Below, piece by piece: positions 26,134 to 33,961 of a stretch of DNA of 64,000 nt; position 1 is the first letter of the stretch, and every line of letters begins with the position of its first letter. Source of the DNA: Rhizobiaceae bacterium (lineage in GTDB: Bacteria > Pseudomonadota > Alphaproteobacteria > Rhizobiales > Rhizobiaceae). The notes beneath the pieces were generated by a model that made no database searches, had not been told where the DNA came from, and was given only the letters and a program-made list of their open reading frames with translations. Location of the stretch: positions 248,001-312,000 of the forward strand of contig JAILWO010000001.1 in assembly GCA_025698895.1 (NCBI GenBank), given 5' to 3'. Both the position numbers and the translations under genes were made by a program.

Positions 26134-26651
26134 GAGGGCGCGCGCGCGATATCATGCTGACGCTCGCCGTGACGACGCTGGCGACCGGGGGATGCTCGGC
26201 CGAGCAGTCCACCGAAGCGGAAGGAACCCGGAACTTGGCGCAGAATACCGAAGGCACTGCCCTGGAGAAGGGGCCGGACGGTCAGCCGATCATCTTCTGG
26301 AAGATCACGGAAGAGGACCGCGCCGCCGTCAACGAGCTGCTCGATCAGGGCTACGACATCGAGACACCCGGCGGCTTCGGCATGACGCCGGTCATCCAGG
26401 CCGCCATGATCGACGACTGGATCACGGTCGAACTTCTCCTGCAACGCGGTGCCGACCCCATGGTGGCCGACCGTCGCGGTTTCACCGTCCCCTATCTGGC
26501 CAGCACCTCGCGTGTCGCGCCCGAGGGCACCTACGGGCAGGCGCTGGACAGGGTCCGCGCCCTGCTCAACGAGCGCGGCATCGGCGGCACGGTCTACAAG
26601 CCGGACGAAGTGAAGCGGATGCTCGCCGCCGGGCAATGGCCGCCGCAATGA
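26124..26651 (+). CDS. Ankyrin-repeat lipoprotein-like protein, likely immunity protein to the PAAR-lipase
   Basis: Protein of 175 residues with a hydrophobic signal sequence ending in TLATGGCSAEQ, resembling a lipobox. Two to three ankyrin repeats follow: EEDRAAVNELLDQGYDIETP, GMTPVIQAAMIDDWITVELLLQRGADP and the following block. Its start overlaps the end of the lipase gene by ten bases. Immunity proteins of periplasmic lipase effectors are typically exported or lipid-anchored and encoded directly downstream, which fits this gene. The immunity role is inferred from position and form. An ATG at 26154 could be the actual start, directly before the hydrophobic core. Confidence 0.78.
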   Translation: MSVRGRARDIMLTLAVTTLATGGCSAEQSTEAEGTRNLAQNTEGTALEKGPDGQPIIFWKITEEDRAAVNELLDQGYDIETPGGFGMTPVIQAAMIDDWITVELLLQRGADPMVADRRGFTVPYLASTSRVAPEGTYGQALDRVRALLNERGIGGTVYKPDEVKRMLAAGQWPPQ

Positions 26652-26654
26652 CGG

Positions 26655-27917
26655 TCAGCGGACCCAGATCGCCCGCAAATCATTGACATTCGTGCCGGTC
26701 GGACCGGGCGTGAAGAGGTCGCCCAGACGATCGAAGGCGGTCCAGGCGTCGTGCCCGGCAAGCAGGCTTCCGGCATCCAGGCCCTTGTCGTGGAGCCGCG
26801 TCACGGTGGTGAAGTCGGCGAAGGCGCCGGCATTGTCCTGCGATCCGTCGATGCCGTCCGTATCCGCCGCGAAGGCGTGAACGCCCTCGATGCCCTCGAT
26901 CCCCAGCGCGAGCGACAGCAGGAACTCCGTGTTGCGGCCGCCCCGGCCGCCCTTGCCTCTGATCGTCACCGTGGTCTCGCCACCCGACAGCATCAGCACC
27001 GGACGCCGGAACGGACGTCCATGAAGCACGACCTCGCGGGCAATCGCCGCATGGACCTTGGCCACTTCGCTGGCCTCGCCTTCGATCGCGTCCGACAGGA
27101 TCACCGCCTCGACGCCGAGCCCCCGCGCGGCCTGCGCGGCTGCTTCGAGCGAACGGGCGGCCGATGCGATCACATGGACCTCATGGCCCTGGAAGACGGG
27201 GTCGTCGGGACGTGGCGCGTCGGCGGCTGCCGACGCCAGATGCTTCATCACCGCCTCGGGCAGATCGAGCCCGTAGCGCCCGACGACGGCCAGCGCGTCC
27301 TGCCGGGTCGAGCCGTCCGGCACGGTGGGACCGGACGACACCAGGGCCGGCATGTCGCCCGGAATGTCGGAGACGATCAGCGACACGACCCTGGCCGGGT
27401 GCGCGGCGGCCGCCAGCCGGCCGCCCTTGACGGCCGAGACGTGCTTCCTGACCGCGTTCATGGCCGAGATCGGCGCGCCCGAGGCTAGCAGCGCCTCGTT
27501 GACCGCGATCTCGTCGGCCAGCGTCAGGTCGCCACCCGGCGCGGGCAGCAGCGCAGAGCCTCCGCCCGACACCAGCGCGATGACGAGATCGTCCCGCGTC
27601 AGCCCGAAGACCGCCTCGACCAGCCGTCTCGCCGCCTCCCGTCCCGCTTCGTCTGGCACCGGATGCGCCGCCTCCAGCACCTCGATCCTGTCGCAGGGCG
27701 CGCCATAGCCGTAGCGGGTGACGACCACCCCTTCGAGCGCGCCGTCCCAGACCCTTTCCAGCGCCCTGGCCATCTGGGCCGAGCCCTTTCCGGCGCCGAT
27801 GACGATCGTGCGGCCCTTCGGAGGTCGGGGAAGATGGCGGACGATCGTCTCCCCGGGATCGGCGGCCTTCACCGCGGCCGAGAAGATCGCCTCGAACAGA
27901 ACCCGCGGCTCGATCAT
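26655..27917 (-). CDS. Glycerate 2-kinase (MOFRL family, GckA/TtuD type)
   Basis: Cytoplasmic enzyme of 420 residues phosphorylating D-glycerate to 2-phosphoglycerate. The family N-terminal DUF4147 domain includes VIGAGKGSAQMARALE, and ALVSGGGSALLPAPGGDL and PGDMPALVSSGPTVPD follow. The C-terminal MOFRL domain has MLSGGETTVTIRGKGGRGGRNTEFLLS. Older annotation calls this hydroxypyruvate reductase TtuD. The start ATG overlaps the hydroxypyruvate isomerase stop (ATGA), so it completes the UPF0303-hyi-gck operon and feeds glyoxylate-derived C3 acids into glycolysis. Confidence 0.92.
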   Translation of the reverse strand: MIEPRVLFEAIFSAAVKAADPGETIVRHLPRPPKGRTIVIGAGKGSAQMARALERVWDGALEGVVVTRYGYGAPCDRIEVLEAAHPVPDEAGREAARRLVEAVFGLTRDDLVIALVSGGGSALLPAPGGDLTLADEIAVNEALLASGAPISAMNAVRKHVSAVKGGRLAAAAHPARVVSLIVSDIPGDMPALVSSGPTVPDGSTRQDALAVVGRYGLDLPEAVMKHLASAAADAPRPDDPVFQGHEVHVIASAARSLEAAAQAARGLGVEAVILSDAIEGEASEVAKVHAAIAREVVLHGRPFRRPVLMLSGGETTVTIRGKGGRGGRNTEFLLSLALGIEGIEGVHAFAADTDGIDGSQDNAGAFADFTTVTRLHDKGLDAGSLLAGHDAWTAFDRLGDLFTPGPTGTNVNDLRAIWVR

Positions 27918-28708
27918 GGAGTCTCCTCAAGATGCCGGCGTGCCCAGCCGAGCTCGGCGGCCCGCTCGCCGGGACGCGGCGTCCATTCGCAACCGACGAA
28001 GCCCTCCCAGCCGGCGGCGTCGAGATGCGCCATGACGAAATCGAAATTCACCTCGCCCTTCTCGGGCTCGTATCGACCGGGATTGCCGGCGATCTGGACG
28101 TGGTCGATCAGGGGTCTCAGCCGGTCGAACGTGGCGACGAGTTCGCCCCGCGTGCGGCTCTGGTGATAGAAGTCGTATTGCAGGAACAGATTGCCGGTGG
28201 CGGCCTTTTCGATCAGCTGGACGGCGTCGTCGACATCGGTCAGGAAATAGCCCGGCGTGTCGAAGGGATTGAGCGGCTCGACCAGCAGCTTCACCCCGGC
28301 GCGATACGCCTCGCCCGCCGCGTGGCGCAGGTTCTCGACGAAACAATCCTCCAGCGCACCGCGATCCGAGCCCGGCGGCACGACGCCCGCCACGCAATGC
28401 AGGCGCGGGCTGCCCAGCGCGGTCGCGTAGTCGAGCGCAAGATCGATCGAGCGCCGGAACTCGTCCCTGCGGTCCGGAAGGACGGCCAGCCCGATTTCGC
28501 CCGCCGCGCGATCGCCGGGCGGCGTGTTCATGAGAACGAGGTCGAGCCCGTTGGCATCGAGGGCCGTCCGGATATCGGCCTTCGCCTCTAAGTAGGGAAA
28601 CTGGAATTCGACATGCCGGAAGCCCGCCCGCGCGGCCATCGCGAAACGGTCGAGAAACGGTATGTCCCGGTAGAGCGTGGTGAGATTGGCCGAAAGTCGC
28701 GGCATCAT
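27914..28708 (-). CDS. hyi: Hydroxypyruvate isomerase (TIM-barrel sugar-phosphate isomerase family)
   Basis: Protein of 264 residues interconverting hydroxypyruvate and tartronate semialdehyde. Typical motifs are MPRLSANLTTLYRD at the start, GFRHVEFQFPY, LLVEPLNPFDTPGYFLTD (metal-binding glutamate), QYDFYHQSRTRGELVATF and HVQIAGNPGRYEPEKGEVN. The ATG at 28708 is fixed by its four-base overlap with the UPF0303 gene upstream, and the stop overlaps glycerate kinase in the same way. Glyoxylate carboligase, the usual partner that makes tartronate semialdehyde, is not in the window. Confidence 0.92.
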   Translation of the reverse strand: MMPRLSANLTTLYRDIPFLDRFAMAARAGFRHVEFQFPYLEAKADIRTALDANGLDLVLMNTPPGDRAAGEIGLAVLPDRRDEFRRSIDLALDYATALGSPRLHCVAGVVPPGSDRGALEDCFVENLRHAAGEAYRAGVKLLVEPLNPFDTPGYFLTDVDDAVQLIEKAATGNLFLQYDFYHQSRTRGELVATFDRLRPLIDHVQIAGNPGRYEPEKGEVNFDFVMAHLDAAGWEGFVGCEWTPRPGERAAELGWARRHLEETP

Positions 28709-29199
28709 AGGTCGAGCGCCAGCGGCCGGTGCTCGACGCCCAGATGCTTGCACAGCGCAGCCACGATCAGCTTGTGGTCCTCGCGCTCGGGCAGGCCCGA
28801 AACGGCAATGCCCCCGACCATGCCGGCATTGGCGACGCGGATTGGAAAGCCGCCACCGGCAAGCACATAATCCTCGACCGACAGGCCCTGTGCGGGCGCG
28901 AGCATGCGGTCATCGCGCTGCTGCTCGAGCACCATGGCATATGTCGCCCGGCCGAACATGCGCACCACGTTGAGTTTGCGCCGCGCCCAGTTGACGTTCG
29001 AGCCCGCCGAACCCGGCGTGGCGGCCGCGAAAAGACGCCGGTCCCAGGTCGCGACTTCCAGATAAACGCCAAGCCCGTTCTTGAGCGCCTCGTCGCGGAT
29101 CGCGCAGCCGAGATCGAAGGCGGTCTGCTCGTCGAAGCGCTGGAAGACCAAGGCCTTTTCCTGCTGGCGGATCAGTTCGATGTCCTGCTTCGCGTTCAT
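28705..29199 (-). CDS. UPF0303-family (heme-degrading-domain-like) protein
   Basis: Protein of 164 residues matching the UPF0303 family: ALVFQRFDEQTAFDLGCAIR, then VNWARRKLNVVRMFGRATYAM and the conserved GGGFPIRVANAGMVGGIAVS with SGLPEREDH. The fold is that of GlcG/HbpS-like proteins, and the family's biochemical role is not settled. The ATG at 29199 starts the conserved block; upstream reading is not protein-like. It overlaps hyi by four bases, linking it to glyoxylate/purine breakdown, and follows guaD by 50 bases on the same strand. Confidence 0.87.
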   Translation of the reverse strand: MNAKQDIELIRQQEKALVFQRFDEQTAFDLGCAIRDEALKNGLGVYLEVATWDRRLFAAATPGSAGSNVNWARRKLNVVRMFGRATYAMVLEQQRDDRMLAPAQGLSVEDYVLAGGGFPIRVANAGMVGGIAVSGLPEREDHKLIVAALCKHLGVEHRPLALDL

Positions 29200-29249
29200 C
29201 CAGACCTCCGTACCGTCGCCGGCAGGGCTTAGCTTTTCCGGCGAGCAGG

Positions 29250-30572
29250 TCAAGCCGGCGCGGCGGCCAGTGTCGATTTCACCGGCCGTCCCGCCACATA
29301 GACCTCGCTGACGGCGCGATCGTCGCCGAGCGTCTGGAGCACGAACAGTTCCTCGGCCAGCGTCTCGGCGCGTTCCATGCGCAGTTTCATCGCGGGCGTC
29401 GCGCGCGCGTCGAGCACGACAAGGTCGGCGTCGGTGCCCACATCCAGCGTTCCGACGTGATCGGCAAGCGACAGCGCTTCGGCATTGCCCCGGGTCAGCT
29501 GCCAGAAGGAACGGAGCGGATCGATCTTCGGCCCGTTGAGCGCGATCACCTTGTAGGCTTCGTCCATGGTCCGCAGCATGGAATAGTTCGTGCCGCCGCC
29601 GACATCGGTCGCGGTCGCGACCCGGAGCGGCCTTTCGCGCCGCTTGTAGCGGAAATAGTCGAACAGGCCCGAGCCCAGGAAGAGGTTCGACGTTGGGCAG
29701 AAGATCGCCACCGAGCCGCTTTCCGACATCGCGTCCGCTTCGCGCTCCGACAGATGAATGCAGTGCCCGAACAGGCTCCGTGGTCCTAACAGGCCGTAGC
29801 GCTGGTAGACATCCGTATAGTCGCGGGCTTCGGGATAGAGTTCCTCGGTCCAGCGGATCTCGGCGTGATTCTCCGACAGATGCGTCTGGACATGGCATTC
29901 GGGATGCTCGCGGACCAGCGCGCCCGCCATCTCCATCTGCTCGGGACTCGACGTGATGGCGAAACGTGGCGTGATCGCGTAGCGCAGCCGGCCTTTGCCG
30001 TGCCATGCGCCGATCAGCGCCTTGGTGTCATCGTAGCTCGACCGGGGCGTGTCGAGGACGGCGTCCGGGGCGTTCCTGTCCATCATCACCTTGCCCGCGA
30101 TGACCATCAGCCCGCGCGCCCCCGATTCCGCGAAGAAGGCCTCCGCCGACGCCTTGTGAACCGAGCAATAGGCGGCGACCGTCGTTGTGCCGTGCCTCAT
30201 CATCTCGTCGACGAACATGCGGGCTACGCGGCGGGCATGCTGCGCGTCGCGAAACCGCCCCTCCTCCGGAAAAGTGTAGTTCGACAGCCAGTCCAGCAGT
30301 TCGGCGCCGTAGCTTGCGATCACCTGCATCTGCGGCACGTGCACATGCGCGTCGATCAGGCCCGGCATGATGAGATGCGGCCGGTGGTCGATCGTCTCGA
30401 CATCCGCGGCGGGCTTGGCGGCCACGGCTGAGAACCCGCCCATCGCGGCGATGCGGCCGTCCTTGATCAGCAGCGCGCCGTCTTCCTCGTAAAGACAGGA
30501 CGACGCGTCCTCGACGCCTTCCGGCTCGCGCAGGAAGGACAGGATCCGGCCGCGCAGCAGAAGATCGGTCAT
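29250..30572 (-). CDS. guaD: Guanine deaminase
   Basis: Amidohydrolase of 440 residues converting guanine to xanthine. Zinc ligands are visible in DAHVHVPQ, QTHLSENH, GHCIHLSERE and TATDVGGGTNYSML. The start MTDLLLRGRI at 30572 begins the conserved N-terminal beta sandwich; the longer reading includes intergenic repeat sequence. It is downstream of the urate hydroxylase gene with a palindromic repeat between (30613-30696) and upstream of the UPF0303-hyi-gck set, all on the minus strand. It supplies xanthine to XdhAB. Confidence 0.94.
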   Translation of the reverse strand: MTDLLLRGRILSFLREPEGVEDASSCLYEEDGALLIKDGRIAAMGGFSAVAAKPAADVETIDHRPHLIMPGLIDAHVHVPQMQVIASYGAELLDWLSNYTFPEEGRFRDAQHARRVARMFVDEMMRHGTTTVAAYCSVHKASAEAFFAESGARGLMVIAGKVMMDRNAPDAVLDTPRSSYDDTKALIGAWHGKGRLRYAITPRFAITSSPEQMEMAGALVREHPECHVQTHLSENHAEIRWTEELYPEARDYTDVYQRYGLLGPRSLFGHCIHLSEREADAMSESGSVAIFCPTSNLFLGSGLFDYFRYKRRERPLRVATATDVGGGTNYSMLRTMDEAYKVIALNGPKIDPLRSFWQLTRGNAEALSLADHVGTLDVGTDADLVVLDARATPAMKLRMERAETLAEELFVLQTLGDDRAVSEVYVAGRPVKSTLAAAPA

Positions 30573-30612
30573 CGGCACGCGCGCCCTGAAGAGGACAAAT
30601 CGGACTCGCCGA

Positions 30613-30696
30613 TACCCCCACCCCTCGAGCAAGAGGGAGATTCCGGGACGTCGACGTCCCCTTCCCCCTTGCGGGGAGGTGTAAGGGGTGGGGGTA
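30613..30696. repeat. 84-bp palindromic intergenic repeat (rhizobial RIME-like)
   Basis: Outer arms are a perfect 13-bp inverted repeat, TACCCCCACCCCT (30613-30625) and AGGGGTGGGGGTA (30684-30696). Inside lies a perfect 16-bp palindrome GGGACGTCGACGTCCC (30645-30660) and a smaller C-run/G-run hairpin. It fills the 154-base gap between guaD and the urate hydroxylase gene. Its form fits the short, mobile, hairpin-forming intergenic repeats common in rhizobia. If transcribed it could fold and affect message stability between the two genes. Confidence 0.8.
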
Positions 30697-30726
30697 ATTC
30701 TGTCGTGGCGAAGGATGTGTGACCTC

Positions 30727-31944
30727 TCACTGCGCCGCCTCCTCGAACCATGTCACGATCAGCGCGCGCTCCTCCTCGGTGATGTTGGAGACGTTGCCCG
30801 GCGGCATGGCGCGGCTCCTGCCGGCCTGCAGGTAGATTTCGCGCGCGTGTTCGGCGATCTGCGCCTCCGTCTCCAGCGCCAGCCCCTTCGGCGCGCGGCG
30901 CATACCCTCCCAGCCCGGCTCGGCCGCATGGCACATGGCGCAGCGGCCGGTGACGGTGTCGCGCACCGACGGAAAATGGACCGAACGCGCATAGATCTCG
31001 CCGCGCGCCGAAAGCCGCTGCTCTCCGGTCAGCACCTCGGGCACGGTCGACAGCCACATGATGATGATGAACAGGATCGTCGCCACTGCCCAGGTCCAGT
31101 GCGGATTGCCCTTTCGGGCGTGGATCGTGTTGAAATAGTGCCTGATCGCCACTCCGATCAGGAAGACGAGCGAGGCGATGACCCAGTTGAATTGCGTGCC
31201 GAACGCCAGCGGGTAGTGGTTCGACAGCATCAGGAAGATGACCGGCAGCGTCAGGTAGTTGTTGTGCATCGACCGCGTCTTGGCGATCATCCCGTATTTC
31301 GGGTCCGGCTTGCGGCCGGCAACCAGGTCGGCCACCACGACCTTCTGGTTGGGGATGATGACCATGAACACATTGGCCGACATGATCGTGGCGGTGAACG
31401 CGCCAAGATGCAGGAAGGCCGCGCGGCCGGAAAACACCTGCGTGTAGCCCCAGGCCATCACGACAAGGATCACGAACAGCACCAGCATCAGCACCGTGTC
31501 GCTCCTGCCCAGGAACAGGCGGCATATCGTGTCGTAGAGCAGCCAGCCGAGCACCAGCGACCCGGCCGAGATCGTGATCGCGACCGGCACGGAAATGTCG
31601 AGCACGGTCCGGTCGATCAGATAGAGGTCGGCGCCGGCGTAATAGACGATGGCCAGGAGCACGAAGCCCGACATCCACGTCCAGTAGGATTCCCATTTGA
31701 ACCAGGTCAGGTGCTCCGGCAGTTCGGCCGGCGCGACCAGATATTTGCGAATGTGGTAGAAGCCGCCGCCATGCACCTGCCATTCCTCGCCATGCGCGCC
31801 TTCGGGCAGGTCCGGCGCCCTGCGCAGTCCGAGATCGAGCGCGATGAAATAGAAGGACGATCCGATCCAGGCGATCGCCGTGATGACATGCAGCCAGCGC
31901 GCGGCGAAGGAGAGCCAGTCCCAGATTATCGCAAAATCGTCCAA
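30727..31944 (-). CDS. puuD: Urate hydroxylase PuuD (membrane protein with C-terminal cytochrome c domain)
   Basis: Inner-membrane protein of 405 residues that oxidises urate to 5-hydroxyisourate and passes electrons to the respiratory chain. The N-terminal 300 residues contain about eight hydrophobic segments, beginning WLSFAARWLHVITAIAWIGS, with the family motif GGGFYHIRKYLVAP. The C-terminal domain has the heme c site RCAMCHAAEPGW and an axial-methionine region AMPPGNVSNIT. The composition matches the alphaproteobacterial PuuD family that replaces soluble uricase. It heads the minus-strand segment running into guaD. This name is not to be confused with the polyamine-pathway PuuD. Confidence 0.94.
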   Translation of the reverse strand: MDDFAIIWDWLSFAARWLHVITAIAWIGSSFYFIALDLGLRRAPDLPEGAHGEEWQVHGGGFYHIRKYLVAPAELPEHLTWFKWESYWTWMSGFVLLAIVYYAGADLYLIDRTVLDISVPVAITISAGSLVLGWLLYDTICRLFLGRSDTVLMLVLFVILVVMAWGYTQVFSGRAAFLHLGAFTATIMSANVFMVIIPNQKVVVADLVAGRKPDPKYGMIAKTRSMHNNYLTLPVIFLMLSNHYPLAFGTQFNWVIASLVFLIGVAIRHYFNTIHARKGNPHWTWAVATILFIIIMWLSTVPEVLTGEQRLSARGEIYARSVHFPSVRDTVTGRCAMCHAAEPGWEGMRRAPKGLALETEAQIAEHAREIYLQAGRSRAMPPGNVSNITEEERALIVTWFEEAAQ

Positions 31945-32067
31945 GCCGCGTCCCCCTTGCCTTCGTACGAACGCCGCGATGATGGCCCGATGCGCCGCAT
32001 CGCGAAAGGGCTCGGCTTTCCGATCACTTTCAAAAAATTCTGGATAATCGCGGGCCGATTGCCTTAG

Positions 32068-32164
32068 GGCCTGTTGAGATTCACGTAAGGGCGTGGTGGA
32101 GTCGAAGACGGCCGCACGGGAAAGCGCCCTTTGCAGCCCGTCCAGGCATGAATCTCGACAGACC
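32068..32164. repeat. MITE-like nested inverted repeat
   Basis: Terminal arms of 18 bases, GGCCTGTTGAGATTCACG (32068-32085) and its near-complement at 32147-32164, differ at three positions. Just inside is a second inverted pair, AAGGGCG (32087-32093) and CGCCCTT (32125-32131). The 97-bp unit encodes nothing and lies between the divergent puuD and lysR genes. It looks like a small non-autonomous element or a repetitive palindrome. No transposase is nearby, and the flanking target duplication was not clear. Confidence 0.6.
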
Positions 32165-32198
32165 TGGGTTGTAGGGGAAACCGTTCGGCAGCCGCGCC

Positions 32199-33119
32199 AT
32201 GGCCTATCTCGACAACATCGCCGTCTTCGTCCGCGTGGTCGAGCTCGGCAATCTGTCGTCCGCCGGTCGCGACATGCGCATTTCGCCGGCCGTCGCGTCC
32301 AACCGCATCAAGGAACTGGAGAAGCATCTGGGGGTCCGGCTCTTCAACCGGACCACGCGGCAATTGACGCCGACCGAACAGGGCCGCGTCTTCTATGACG
32401 GCGCCAAGAAGGTCCTGGAGGCCGTGGACGAGGCGGAGGCCGCCGTCACCGCGCTGTCGGGCCGGCCCCGCGGCGTGATCAGGGTGACCGCGCCGCTCGG
32501 GCTCGGCCGGCGCATCATCGCCTCGGGCATTCCCGACTTCCGCGACCGGTATCCCGAGATCGAGGTCCGGCTGAGGCTGTCCGACCACAATGTCGATATC
32601 ATGAAGGAAGGCATCGACGTCGCCTTCAAGCTCGGCGTCCTGGAGGATTCGAGCCTGAGAATGCGCGGCATCATGGATTGCGAGCGGGTGCTGGTCGCCT
32701 CCCCCTCCTATCTGGAGCGGCGCGGTGAGCCGAGGGCGCCCGAAGACCTCGTGCGGGACGGCCACGACTGTCTGCTGCTGCGCTTTCCCGGCTCGCGCGA
32801 CTTCTACTGGACGCTTCAGACCCCTGGCGGAGTGAAGAAGATCGAGGCTCATGGCCCCTTCGATTCCGACGATGGCGACGTGCTGACCGGCTGGGCGCTG
32901 GCCGGACGCGGGGTGATCTGCAAGCCCCGCTTCGAGGTCGAGCCCTTCATTCGCGACCGGCGCCTGAAGGTGATCCTTGCCGATTTTCCGCCGACGCCAG
33001 TCCAGCTCGCCGCAGTCTATCCGCACCGCACCTGGCAGGACCCCAAGGTCCGCTACCTGCTCGACTTCATGGCCGAGCGCTGCCAGCGCCTGATACGCGA
33101 CCTGCTGGCCGGGCGGTAG
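32199..33119 (+). CDS. LysR-family transcriptional regulator
   Basis: Protein of 306 residues. The N-terminal helix-turn-helix is LGNLSSAGRDMRISPAVASN followed by RIKELEKHLGVRLFNRTTRQ. The effector domain (from about residue 90) includes GVIRVTAPLGLGRRIIASGI and GWALAGRGVICKPRFEV. It is divergent from puuD, with a MITE-like element between, and may control purine genes. Its last 119 bases recur in diverged form at 33785-33898, on the other side of the brnTA pair. Confidence 0.92.
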   Translation: MAYLDNIAVFVRVVELGNLSSAGRDMRISPAVASNRIKELEKHLGVRLFNRTTRQLTPTEQGRVFYDGAKKVLEAVDEAEAAVTALSGRPRGVIRVTAPLGLGRRIIASGIPDFRDRYPEIEVRLRLSDHNVDIMKEGIDVAFKLGVLEDSSLRMRGIMDCERVLVASPSYLERRGEPRAPEDLVRDGHDCLLLRFPGSRDFYWTLQTPGGVKKIEAHGPFDSDDGDVLTGWALAGRGVICKPRFEVEPFIRDRRLKVILADFPPTPVQLAAVYPHRTWQDPKVRYLLDFMAERCQRLIRDLLAGR

Positions 33120-33138
33120 GAGAAGAGGGAACAATATG

Positions 33139-33167
33139 TTGACAAATGTACATACAAACTCTATCTA
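33139..33167 (+). promoter_or_regulatory. Promoter of the brnTA operon
   Basis: TTGACA (33139-33144), a 17-base spacer and TATCTA (33162-33167) form a sigma-70-like promoter directly before brnT (33183). The spacer holds TGTACA and a nearby TACAAAC, possible binding sites for the BrnA repressor. The region is markedly more AT-rich than its neighbours. Confidence 0.6.
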
Positions 33168-33182
33168 GTCCCGAGTCTTCGC

Positions 33183-33506
33183 ATGTCGACCAACGAATTC
33201 GACTGGGACGCCGGAAACTGGCCGAAATGCGGCAAGCATGGCGTTGGACGCGAGGAGATCGAAGGCATTTTCGAACGTCTACTGTCGGTGACGCCGGCAC
33301 CTGTGCGTTCGAAGGATGAAACCCGGCATATCGCAATCGGGACCAATGACGATGGACGGGCAGTCCTTGTTGTTTTCACCATTCGCAGTCGTGGCGATCG
33401 TCAAATGATTAGACCCGTCAGCGCCCGATACATGCACGAGAAGGAGCGTCTTCATCATGAAAGGCAATCGGCCGGCTCTCAAGCCGCTTCCCCGTTTCAA
33501 GACTGA
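33183..33506 (+). CDS. brnT: BrnT-family toxin (RelE-like ribonuclease)
   Basis: Protein of 107 residues. Family features are FDWDAGNWPKCGKHGVGREE at the start, RHIAIGTNDDGRAVLVVFTI in the middle and the RPVSARYMHEKERLHHE block at the end. BrnT toxins are small ribonucleases that stop translation under stress. The protein runs about 15 residues past the usual BrnT end because its reading frame continues into the antitoxin gene, overlapping it by 50 bases. Toxin-first order is normal for brnTA. It is preceded by its own promoter and lies between two copies of the lysR 3' end. Confidence 0.88.
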   Translation: MSTNEFDWDAGNWPKCGKHGVGREEIEGIFERLLSVTPAPVRSKDETRHIAIGTNDDGRAVLVVFTIRSRGDRQMIRPVSARYMHEKERLHHERQSAGSQAASPFQD

Positions 33507-33738
33507 TCAGGAGATGGAACATTTCGTCGAGACCGCCGATCTCACGGAATACGACCTCAGCGTGATGGAACCCTTCAGGTTCGAGTTCGAAAAGAAGGAA
33601 GCACGCGTGAACATGCGCCTTCCGAACTCGTTGCTGGCCGCGGTCAAGGACAAAGCGCAACAACGCGGCATTCCCTATCAGCGCTTCATTCGCGAGACAC
33701 TCGAGGACGCGGTTTCGACCAGAAAAAAGGCATCCTGA
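33457..33738 (+). CDS. brnA: BrnA-family antitoxin (ribbon-helix-helix)
   Basis: Protein of 93 residues. The C-terminal half, VNMRLPNSLLAAVKDKAQQR followed by GIPYQRFIRETLEDAV, is a ribbon-helix-helix DNA-binding domain. The N-terminal part (MEHFVETADLTEYDLSVMEP) is the toxin-binding segment. AAGGAG lies ten bases before the ATG, inside the brnT frame. BrnA neutralises BrnT and represses the operon promoter. Confidence 0.88.
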   Translation: MKGNRPALKPLPRFKTDQEMEHFVETADLTEYDLSVMEPFRFEFEKKEARVNMRLPNSLLAAVKDKAQQRGIPYQRFIRETLEDAVSTRKKAS

Positions 33739-33784
33739 GCACCCAAGCCGAAATCCGGGAAAGCGCCCGCATCACCTCCGCCTG

Positions 33785-33898
33785 TCCAGCTCGCCGCCGT
33801 CTACCCGCACCTGGCAGGACCCCAAGGTCCGCTACCTGCTCGACTTCATGACCGAGCGCTGCCAGCGGCTGATACGCGACCTGCTCGCGGGACGATAG
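33785..33898 (+). pseudogene. Diverged duplicate of the lysR 3' end
   Basis: These 114 bases match the last 119 bases of the lysR gene (33001-33119), including the TAG stop. There are eight substitutions and one 5-base deletion (the CGCAC unit after CCGCAC), which shifts the frame. Seven of the eight substitutions fall at third codon positions without changing the residue, so the copy diverged while it was still coding. It has no start and is only a remnant. Together with the real gene it brackets brnTA. Confidence 0.88.
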
Positions 33899-33961
33899 CG
33901 ATACAGTCATGCTTGCAGTAGATTCCGCCGCGCGGCAGGCTCGCCGCCACGGGAGGATTGC

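Noticed and set aside
33120-33961. Integrative element or insertion sequence carrying brnTA
   Set aside because: No integrase, transposase or clean terminal repeats were found; only the lysR-tail duplication supports acquisition.
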